Part shown: positions 1 through 5,130 of the stretch, piece after piece
Position numbering within the stretch: the first letter of the stretch is position 1
Layout: each line of letters starts with the position of its first letter
NCBI GenBank assembly: GCA_029242825.1
Contig: JAQWTF010000030.1
Coordinates: forward strand, 1 to 5,639
From: MAG-120531 sp029242825
Lineage (GTDB): Bacteria; Bacteroidota; Bacteroidia; Flavobacteriales; Flavobacteriaceae
Length of the DNA: 5,639 bases
Direction: 5' to 3'
The notes under the pieces: model-generated
Seen by the model: the letters and a program-made list of their open reading frames with translations, nothing else
The model's database searches: none
Told to the model about the DNA's origin: nothing
Made by a program: the position numbers and the translations under genes

Positions 1-342
1 ATGCGTCTTAATGAGCTGGTCAAACCAATCATAACGAAGTGTTCTAGCCCCCATTTGAATAGAAACCTTATGTGCTTTTACATATGCATTAGTGTCAAAA
101 CTTGTTTGGAAGACTGGCACGTCTAATTCAAGACCTAAATCGGTTACAAATTGGGCATCGGCTGCGGAAGCAGCCCCGCGTAAATTGAAATTACAATGAG
201 CCAAAGCAAATGACAGCCCACACTGAGCACACAAATGGGCCAATACCACTGAATCTACCCCACCACTGCAAGCCAATAAAAATGGACTCGTTGTAAGCTC
301 CTTAAATTGGGCATTTAAATGATTTTTAAAAGCGGTAATCAC
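1..342 (-). CDS. tilS: tRNA(Ile)-lysidine synthase, N-terminal part (runs off the left edge)
   Basis: TilS is a cytoplasmic ATP-dependent enzyme that attaches lysine to C34 of the CAU-anticodon tRNA-Ile, making it read AUA codons. The 114 visible residues hold the PP-loop ATP pyrophosphatase motif SGGVDS at residues 26-31, preceded by a hydrophobic strand (FLLAC). The family block H-x-N-x-x-LRG-x-x-S-x-x-D follows at residues 49-62 (HCNFNLRG, then S59 and D62), and then the ARTLRYDWF motif near residue 100. The usual acidic residues around LRGxES are alanines here, but S59 and D62 are kept. The start is placed at a GTG (complement of 340-342). The frame stays open upstream to a stop near 450 and contains no ATG, and the first in-frame Met inside the gene is already within the conserved domain. 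The remaining part of the enzyme lies outside the window. The gene is divergent from the acyltransferase gene, with 83 bases between the starts. The family call is secure and the exact start less so. Confidence 0.93.
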   Translation of the reverse strand, partial: MITAFKNHLNAQFKELTTSPFLLACSGGVDSVVLAHLCAQCGLSFALAHCNFNLRGAASAADAQFVTDLGLELDVPVFQTSFDTNAYVKAHKVSIQMGARTLRYDWFDQLIKTH

Positions 343-355
343 GAGAACTAATTTA

Positions 356-388
356 TTGGGTTTAACGTGTTTATATTTGCTACTTTTG
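356..388 (+). promoter_or_regulatory. Candidate Bacteroidota-type promoter for the acyltransferase-CDGSH unit
   Basis: TTG at 356-358 is followed after 22 bases by TACTTTTG at 381-388, which matches the -33/-7 pattern TTG-N(17-23)-TAnnTTTG described for this phylum. A second -7 match, TATATTTG at 372-379, lies just upstream but has no well-spaced TTG. Transcription would begin a few bases after 388. That gives a leader of about 30 bases before the ATG at 426 and makes the earlier in-frame ATG at 390 unlikely. This is a pattern match only. Confidence 0.45.
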
Positions 389-425
389 AATGGTAAAGAT
401 ACCCTTAATTTTGGAGTTAGCCCTT

Positions 426-1511
426 ATGGAGCAAAAGCGATTACATTTTATAGACGCCATTAGAGCTTGGGCTATACTCATGATGCTGCAAGGCCATTTT
501 ATAGATGGATTACTCGCCCCTCAATTCAGAGATATAGATCAGAACTGGTTTCAAATTTGGACTTATTTTAGGGGCATTACTGCACCGGTGTTTTTTACCG
601 CGTCGGGATTGATATTCACCTATCTTTTATTTAAAAACACCCAGACAGATTACGTCAATAAAAGAATTAAAAAAGGCTTGAAAAGAGGGCTGCAACTAAT
701 GGTTCTAGGGTATTTATTGCGACTCAATATCCAGGGGCTCCTAAATGGGCATATTTATCCAAGTTTCTTTTATGTAGATGTATTGCACTGTATTGGCTTG
801 GCCATTCTAATGCTCATTTTTACCTATAAATTAGTAGGCCGTTGGTCCAGTAGGGTATTTACTTTTGTTGTCTTTGTATTAGCAACGCTTATTTTTAGCG
901 TTGAACCCTGGTTTAAAAGTTTGGATTGGTCCAATTGGCCAGTAGCCTTAAGCCATTATTTTACCCGTGAAAAAGGATCTTTATTCACCTTTATTCCCTG
1001 GGTAGGCTATAGCTTCTATGGGGCATTTATAGCCGTAATTTTAGTGAAGCTAAGCCATAAAAAAATGTTTTATCCCATCGCTATAATGGTCTTATTTATT
1101 TTGGGCACTTGGCTAAAATATGACTCTTCCAGATTTTTCATATGGCTAGATGATCAATTTGACTTAAAGGTGTTAGGGGCTGTTGCTTTTAACAATTACC
1201 TCTTCATCAGACTCGGAGATGTGTTATGGGTTCTAGCTGTTTTCATGCTAGGAAGGCATTTGGTTCAATACAAACCAATTTTAGCTATAGGACAAAACAC
1301 CTTAAGCATTTACGTCATTCACGCGATAATTTTATACGGAAGCTTCCATGGCTTTGGTCTGTATAAATTTTTTAAAAAATCACTTAGTGTTTCCGAAGCT
1401 TTTTCTGGAGCACTTATTTTCATTGTGTGCTGTGTGAGTGTATCATTCTTTTACGAGCGCAAAAAGGGATTGGTGAAAGATTATATTTCTCGTATATTTA
1501 AAAAAAATTAA
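426..1511 (+). CDS. HGSNAT/DUF1624-type multi-pass membrane acyltransferase
   Basis: This is a 361-residue, very hydrophobic integral membrane protein with roughly ten likely transmembrane stretches. It begins with RLHFIDAIRAWAILMMLQGH (residues 5-24), which fits the family start pattern R-x-x-x-D-x-x-R-G/A-x-A-I. Next come FRGITAPVFFTASG (48-61), a conserved arginine in GYLLRLN (95-101), DVLHCIGL (118-125) and a C-terminal IYVIHA (295-300). These features place it with the heparan-alpha-glucosaminide N-acetyltransferase-like / DUF1624 family, related in style to acyltransferase 3 proteins, which move acyl groups across or at the cytoplasmic membrane. The acceptor substrate cannot be read from the sequence. 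The start at 426 is preferred over an in-frame ATG at 390, because the family motif begins right after it, GGAG lies at 413-416, and a promoter -7 box ends at 388. The first 12 residues of the longer form show no family features. The gene ends three bases before the CDGSH gene, so the two are probably co-transcribed. Confidence 0.8.
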   Translation: MEQKRLHFIDAIRAWAILMMLQGHFIDGLLAPQFRDIDQNWFQIWTYFRGITAPVFFTASGLIFTYLLFKNTQTDYVNKRIKKGLKRGLQLMVLGYLLRLNIQGLLNGHIYPSFFYVDVLHCIGLAILMLIFTYKLVGRWSSRVFTFVVFVLATLIFSVEPWFKSLDWSNWPVALSHYFTREKGSLFTFIPWVGYSFYGAFIAVILVKLSHKKMFYPIAIMVLFILGTWLKYDSSRFFIWLDDQFDLKVLGAVAFNNYLFIRLGDVLWVLAVFMLGRHLVQYKPILAIGQNTLSIYVIHAIILYGSFHGFGLYKFFKKSLSVSEAFSGALIFIVCCVSVSFFYERKKGLVKDYISRIFKKN

Positions 1512-1514
1512 GTT

Positions 1515-1745
1515 ATGAATGAAAAGACATCGGGACCTGTTGAGGTTCGCTTAGAAAAAGATAAAAATTACGGATGGTGCACCTGCGGTCATACTGAAAA
1601 CGAACCTTTTTGTGATGGTTCTCATAGAAAAAATAACGCTACACCTTCCTTGAAATTTAGTGTTTCTGAAGAAAAAACTGCCTTTTTATGTAGCTGTAAA
1701 AAAACATCAAACCCACCTTATTGTGACGGCAGTCATAACGGTTAA
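1515..1745 (+). CDS. Small tandem-CDGSH iron-sulfur protein
   Basis: This 76-residue soluble protein carries two copies of the CDGSH (mitoNEET-type) cluster motif C-x-C-x(8)-C-D-G-S-H. The first copy has ligands C22, C24, C33 and H37. The second has C59, C61, C70 and H74. In this family three cysteines and one histidine hold a redox-active, pH-sensitive [2Fe-2S] cluster. Two motifs in one chain resemble the mitochondrial CISD3 (Miner2) arrangement, where a single polypeptide carries two clusters. There is no signal peptide or membrane anchor, so a cytoplasmic location is expected. All eight ligands are present and the length is normal for the bacterial family. The ATG follows the acyltransferase stop by three bases with little room for its own ribosome site, so translational coupling is likely. 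A terminator follows 26 bases after the stop. The cellular role of bacterial tandem CDGSH proteins is not well defined, and electron transfer or cluster delivery are possible. Confidence 0.93.
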   Translation: MNEKTSGPVEVRLEKDKNYGWCTCGHTENEPFCDGSHRKNNATPSLKFSVSEEKTAFLCSCKKTSNPPYCDGSHNG

Positions 1746-1771
1746 TGTAGAATAATAAGCGTCATAGTAAT

Positions 1772-1804
1772 AAAAAAAGCCCGCTATTAGCGGGCTTTTT
1801 TTTT
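1772..1804. terminator. Bidirectional intrinsic terminator
   Basis: The inverted repeat GCCCGCT (1779-1785) / AGCGGGC (1789-1795) has a three-base loop. Seven A's (1772-1778) flank it on the left and nine T's (1796-1804) on the right. It reads as a GC-rich hairpin plus U-tract on both strands. It therefore can end the acyltransferase-CDGSH unit on the plus strand and lpdA on the minus strand, whose stop is 14 bases away. Confidence 0.93.
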
Positions 1805-1818
1805 GTGCCAAAACTATA

Positions 1819-3225
1819 TTATATGTGCAATGCCCTATCTTCTGTAGCGGCTAAGGCAGCTTCCTTAATGGCTTCTGCGAAAGTAGGGTGTGCATGAGAC
1901 ATTCTTGAAATATCTTCAGCAGATGCTCTGAATTCCATGGCTACTACAGCTTCTGCAATAAGATCTGCACATCTAGCACCTATCATATGCACCCCCAAAA
2001 CCTCATCGGTTTCTTTGTGTGCCAATATTTTTACAAAACCATCTAAATCCATACTTGCTCTAGATCTTCCAAGAGCCCTCATGGGAAATTGACCCACTTT
2101 ATAAGGCGTGTCACTTTCTTTTAATTGCTCTTCTGTTTTTCCAACAGCAGCAACTTCTGGCCAAGTGTACACAACTCCAGGAATCAGGTTGTAATCAATA
2201 TGAGGCTTTTGGCCTGCTATAATCTCAGCTACCATGGCACCTTCTTCTTCTGCTTTATGGGCTAGCATTGCACCAGCAACAACATCCCCAATAGCGTATA
2301 TATGTGGTGTGGCAGTTTGTAAATGACTGTTAGTAACAATCCTACCTCTTTCATCGAGATTAACCCCTGCAGCTGCAGCATTTAAACCAGCCGTATAAGG
2401 GCTTCTGCCCACTGCAACCAAACAATAATCTGCCTCTAATACTACTTCTGCACCTTTTTTATCGTTGGCTTTAACAATGACAAGATCTCCTTTTCGAGTG
2501 ACTTCTTTTACTCCGTGGGACAAAAGAAATTTCACTTTCTGTTTTTTCATCACTTTAGTGAGCTCTTTTGAAAGTGCCGCATCCATAGAAGGAATAATAC
2601 GGTCTGCATACTCCACTACGGTTACCTCTGCACCCAACCTCTTGTACACCTGTCCTAATTCGAGACCAATGACACCTCCACCAATAACCACTAAATGCTT
2701 TGGAATTTCTGGGAGAGACAAGGCCTCTGTAGAGGTAATAATACGCTCTTTGTCTTGGGTAATAAAAGGCAATTGACTGGGTTTTGATCCAGTAGCAATA
2801 ATGGTGTTCTTTGCAGAAATGTCTGTGGTTTTTCCATCATTGTCCTTGACAGCAATGGTATGCGCATCTTTAAAACTACCGAAACCGTGAAGTACCGTAA
2901 TTTTATTTTTATCCATTAGAAACTCAATCCCTTTGGTTGTTTGTGCTACAACACTGTCTTTTCTGGCAACCATTTTAGAGAGATTGGCAATAATTTCTCC
3001 TGGAATTTCAATACCGTGAGTGTCAAAATGTTTTGTAGCGTCTTCATAGTGGTGAGAAGAATCTAACAAAGCTTTAGAAGGAATACAACCTACGTTTAAA
3101 CAGGTTCCCCCTAAGGTATTATATTTTTCTATCAAAGCCGTTTTAAGGCCTAATTGTGCACAGCGAATTGCTGCTACATAACCTCCAGGTCCTGAACCTA
3201 TCACAGCTACATCAAAAGCATCCAT
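1819..3225 (-). CDS. lpdA: Dihydrolipoyl dehydrogenase (E3)
   Basis: This flavoprotein re-oxidises the dihydrolipoamide arms of pyruvate, 2-oxoglutarate and branched-chain 2-oxoacid dehydrogenase complexes (and the glycine cleavage system) with NAD+. It has 468 residues, the normal family length. The order is: FAD-binding GSGPGG at 10-15; the redox-active disulfide GGTCLNVGC at 39-47 with C42 and C47; ATG at 144-146; NAD-binding GGGVIGLE at 182-189 with acidic E205 ending the second strand (NAD preference); a second FAD motif (YAIGDV); and the C-terminal dimer-interface catalytic pair H446/E451 in HAHPTFAE. All catalytic residues are present. The frame can be extended eight codons upstream to a TTG at 3249. 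However, the ATG at 3225 places the Rossmann strand as usual, follows an A-rich leader, and lies about 20 bases beyond the start site predicted from the promoter, so it is preferred. No E1 or E2 genes are nearby, so this may be a shared E3. The AsnC-type regulator gene lies 49 bases upstream on the same strand. Confidence 0.96.
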   Translation of the reverse strand: MDAFDVAVIGSGPGGYVAAIRCAQLGLKTALIEKYNTLGGTCLNVGCIPSKALLDSSHHYEDATKHFDTHGIEIPGEIIANLSKMVARKDSVVAQTTKGIEFLMDKNKITVLHGFGSFKDAHTIAVKDNDGKTTDISAKNTIIATGSKPSQLPFITQDKERIITSTEALSLPEIPKHLVVIGGGVIGLELGQVYKRLGAEVTVVEYADRIIPSMDAALSKELTKVMKKQKVKFLLSHGVKEVTRKGDLVIVKANDKKGAEVVLEADYCLVAVGRSPYTAGLNAAAAGVNLDERGRIVTNSHLQTATPHIYAIGDVVAGAMLAHKAEEEGAMVAEIIAGQKPHIDYNLIPGVVYTWPEVAAVGKTEEQLKESDTPYKVGQFPMRALGRSRASMDLDGFVKILAHKETDEVLGVHMIGARCADLIAEAVVAMEFRASAEDISRMSHAHPTFAEAIKEAALAATEDRALHI

Positions 3226-3250
3226 ATTTTTTATTTTTTGTAAACTCAAA

Positions 3251-3281
3251 CAAAATTACCACATAAGTTTTAGCTTACAAA
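3251..3281 (-). promoter_or_regulatory. Strong Bacteroidota-type promoter for lpdA, overlapping the regulator's 3' end
   Basis: Read on the minus strand, TTTG (3281-3278) is followed by exactly 19 bases and then TAATTTTG (3258-3251). This is a full match to the TTTG-N19-TAnnTTTG arrangement. The -33 box lies directly before the stop codon of the Lrp/AsnC gene, overlapping its last two codons. The predicted start site is near 3244-3246, giving an A-rich leader of about 20 bases to the ATG at 3225. This argues against the upstream TTG codon at 3249 as translation start. lpdA can thus be expressed independently of the regulator, although read-through from upstream is also possible because no terminator separates them. 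Confidence 0.75.
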
Positions 3282-3730
3282 GGTATATGTGCAGTATCTT
3301 TTATCTCACTAATCACAAAGGCACTTTGGGTACTCCCAATAGCTGAAATAGTCGTGAGTTTACCTACCATAAAATCCCTATAAGCAGCCATGTCTTCTAA
3401 ATGAATTTTCAATAAATAATCATATTCTCCAGCGATATGAAAACAACTTACCACGGCTTCTAAACGGGCAATTTCTCTCTCAAATTGGAGGACCATATCT
3501 TTAGAGTGTTGCTGCAATTTAACATGGCAAAATGCCACAAAATTCTTGTTTAGTTTTGACTTATCTAAAACGGCAACATAGCTAGATATAATTCCTGATC
3601 GCTCTAGTTTTTTAATGCGTTCATAAATGGCGGTATTAGACAATCCAAGTTGGTTTGCATAGTACTTATTGGGTTTTTTACTGTCTTCTTGAAGCAGCTT
3701 CAATAGGCTTTTGTCAATAGAATCTATCAT
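3275..3730 (-). CDS. Lrp/AsnC-family transcriptional regulator
   Basis: This is a 151-residue DNA-binding regulator of the feast/famine family, whose members sense amino acids and bind DNA as dimers, octamers or larger assemblies. The N-terminus has the family opening IDSIDKSLLKLLQEDS (2-17). A winged helix-turn-helix follows at about 20-56, with the recognition region LGLSNTAIYERIKKLERSGII at 28-48. The C-terminal RAM effector-binding domain covers about 64-140 and includes the typical GEYDYLLKI at 101-109. Length and domain order are complete. The ATG at 3730 starts exactly at the conserved N-terminal motif. The gene is divergent from a Cys/Met-family PLP enzyme with 152 bases between them, the classic position for a local Lrp-type regulator that controls its neighbour and itself. 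The effector cannot be read from sequence. Methionine or a related amino acid is an inference from the neighbour. On the 3' side it is followed by lpdA without a terminator. Confidence 0.93.
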   Translation of the reverse strand: MIDSIDKSLLKLLQEDSKKPNKYYANQLGLSNTAIYERIKKLERSGIISSYVAVLDKSKLNKNFVAFCHVKLQQHSKDMVLQFEREIARLEAVVSCFHIAGEYDYLLKIHLEDMAAYRDFMVGKLTTISAIGSTQSAFVISEIKDTAHIPL

Positions 3731-3749
3731 TTTTAGAACATTTTAAAGG

Positions 3750-3757
3750 CAAAATTA
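3750..3757 (-). promoter_or_regulatory. Candidate -7 box for the Lrp/AsnC gene
   Basis: On the minus strand this reads TAATTTTG, matching TAnnTTTG, about 20 bases before the ATG at 3730. No TTG is found at the expected -33 distance; the nearest one on this strand is only 9 bases upstream. The promoter is therefore weak or dependent on an activator, if real. A perfect 12-base palindrome AAATTATAATTT (3752-3763) overlaps it, but in DNA this AT-rich it could be chance. Confidence 0.35.
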
Positions 3758-3826
3758 TAATTTAAACAATTAAAAAGATTTATTTTCTAATAAAATTACA
3801 TTTTTAAGATAAATGATCTGTTATTA

Positions 3827-3867
3827 TAAATTTGAATTGTTAATATTCAATTACAATAGTAGATTTA
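3827..3867 (+). promoter_or_regulatory. Candidate promoters for the PLP enzyme-transporter unit
   Basis: Two readings compete. TAAATTTG at 3827-3834 matches the -7 consensus exactly but has no TTG at the right distance upstream, and would give a leader of about 40 bases. Alternatively, TTG at 3837-3839 followed after 20 bases by TAGATTTA (3860-3867, one mismatch in the last base) gives correct spacing and a leader of about 10 bases before the ATG at 3883. A candidate operator palindrome (3832-3850) overlaps both. Confidence 0.35.
3832..3850. promoter_or_regulatory. Candidate regulator-binding palindrome in the divergent intergenic region
   Basis: TTGAAT (3832-3837) and ATTCAA (3845-3850) form a perfect 6-base inverted repeat with a 7-base spacer. 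The dyad length suits a dimeric winged-helix protein such as the adjacent Lrp/AsnC regulator, and it overlaps the candidate promoter of the PLP enzyme gene. The rest of the 152-base gap (3731-3882) is very AT-rich and holds no ORF. Binding by this regulator is inferred from position only. Confidence 0.3.
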
Positions 3868-3882
3868 CTGAAATTAATCTTT

Positions 3883-5097
3883 ATGAAAACTTCAAAATCT
3901 GGTGCAGCATCTATTTTATCTCAACTTAATACTGGTGCCCATAGTGGTGTAAACCCTTCTATTTCAGATAGCAGTACCTATGTGTTTAACACAGCCAAGG
4001 ATATGTCGGATACTTTTGAAGGCACCAAAGAAGGTTGTTTTCTATACAGCAGACACAGTACACCTTCCAACAATATGCTAGCCAGTAGTTTAGCTATAAT
4101 GGAAGGAAGTGAAGCTGCCCATGTATTTGGCAGTGGAATGGGTGCAATTACAGCTGTATTATTTCAGTTATGTACTGCAGAAGACCATATTGTAAGTAGT
4201 AGAACCATTTACGGAGGTACCTATGCCCTATTAAAAAACTTTATGCCTAAATACGGCGTACAAACCAGTTTTGTAGACACAACTGACCTCAAAGCTGTAA
4301 CAGCTGCCATTACCCCTAAAACAAAAGTTTTATACTGTGAGGCAATGAGTAATCCGCTTTTAGAAATTAGTGATATTGAGGCGCTGGCAGCAATAGCTCA
4401 AAAATACCAGCTCACTCTAGTGGTAGATAATACCTTTACCCCGTTAATGATCACTCCACTAAAACATGGTGCTCACATTGTCATACACAGTCTCACGAAA
4501 TTTATTAACGGTACCTCAGATGCAGTCGCTGGCGTGGTTTGTGCTACAGAAGATTTCTGTAACTCCCTGAGAGATGTCAATCAAGGGGCAGCCATGCTCT
4601 TTGGAAGCACACTAGATAGCCAAAGGGCCGCTTCAATCCATAAAAATTTAAAAACACTTCCTATAAGAATGGCCAAACATTCTGAAAACGCCTACTGTAT
4701 TGCCCGAGGGCTTCAGCAAGCAGGCTTTAAAGTAATGTATCCTGGACTAGACGGCCATAGAGGAAAGCACACCCTTGAAAAACAATTGGAACCAGGTTTT
4801 GGGTATGGTGGATTAATGACCTTAGACGCCGGTAGTCTCGAAAAAGCAAATGCTTTAATGGAAGCCATGCAAGATGCTGGCGTAGGATACTTAGCTGTAA
4901 GCTTAGGATTTTATAAAACGCTTTTTTCTGCCTCGGGAAGCTCTACCTCTTCTGAAATTTCTAAAGAGGAACAAATTCAAATGGGTCTTGGGGAAGGTTT
5001 AATACGTTTTTCGATTGGCCTAGATCACATGCCAGAAGAAACCTTAGCGCTTATATTGACCTGTATAGATAAAGTAGCCTTGCATAAAGGCGCGTAA
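3883..5097 (+). CDS. Cys/Met-metabolism PLP enzyme (cystathionine gamma-synthase / methionine gamma-lyase group)
   Basis: This is a 404-residue fold-type I PLP enzyme of the trans-sulfuration family, cytoplasmic and probably tetrameric. Visible cofactor sites are Y55 and R57 in YSR (phosphate contact from the neighbouring subunit), GSGM at 83-86 (phosphate loop), Y110 in RTIYGGT (ring stacking and catalysis), D182 in VVDNTF (PLP N1) and Schiff-base K206 in HSLTKF. R375 in IRFSIGLDH should bind the substrate carboxylate. Two points separate it from well-studied methionine gamma-lyases. The residue two after Y110 is Gly112 instead of the catalytic Cys, and the usual HPAS-x-T/S-H segment is replaced by SASGSSTSSEI (349-359), which looks like a conserved subfamily variant, not damage. 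It could be a gamma-lyase on methionine or homocysteine, a cystathionine enzyme, or act on another gamma-substituted amino acid. The ATG at 3883 is the only good start and gives the normal length. The context is a divergent Lrp/AsnC regulator and a downstream NhaC-family transporter after 33 bases, likely one operon. Confidence 0.88.
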   Translation: MKTSKSGAASILSQLNTGAHSGVNPSISDSSTYVFNTAKDMSDTFEGTKEGCFLYSRHSTPSNNMLASSLAIMEGSEAAHVFGSGMGAITAVLFQLCTAEDHIVSSRTIYGGTYALLKNFMPKYGVQTSFVDTTDLKAVTAAITPKTKVLYCEAMSNPLLEISDIEALAAIAQKYQLTLVVDNTFTPLMITPLKHGAHIVIHSLTKFINGTSDAVAGVVCATEDFCNSLRDVNQGAAMLFGSTLDSQRAASIHKNLKTLPIRMAKHSENAYCIARGLQQAGFKVMYPGLDGHRGKHTLEKQLEPGFGYGGLMTLDAGSLEKANALMEAMQDAGVGYLAVSLGFYKTLFSASGSSTSSEISKEEQIQMGLGEGLIRFSIGLDHMPEETLALILTCIDKVALHKGA

Positions 5098-5130
5098 AAT
5101 TGTAATATTACGCTTTACTAAATTACTACT

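Noticed and set aside
2465..2776. A 103-codon open frame on the plus strand
   Set aside because: It lies entirely antisense within lpdA, whose protein is clearly conserved. The translated product has no family features and is a shadow.
3226..3249. Eight-codon N-terminal extension of lpdA starting at TTG
   Set aside because: It needs a rare start codon, lies at the predicted transcript start, and adds residues before the normal start of the FAD-binding strand.
3807..3819. AGAT-N5-ATCT short dyad as a further regulator site
   Set aside because: Arms of four bases in very AT-rich DNA are expected by chance, and no second copy is seen nearby.
3731..3882. Search for a SAM riboswitch or other structured leader before the PLP enzyme gene
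   Set aside because: The region is short, almost entirely A/T and lacks GC-rich stems or a terminator hairpin. Nothing resembles a known methionine-pathway riboswitch.
5092..5113. Inverted repeat GCGTAA / TTACGC around the stop of the PLP enzyme gene, considered as a terminator
   Set aside because: The stem is only 6 bases with a 10-base loop and is not followed by a T-tract. It is unlikely to stop transcription before the NhaC-family gene.
5098..5130. Search for a separate promoter for the NhaC-family gene
   Set aside because: No TAnnTTTG box with a spaced TTG is present in the 33-base gap, so co-transcription with the PLP enzyme gene is the simpler reading.
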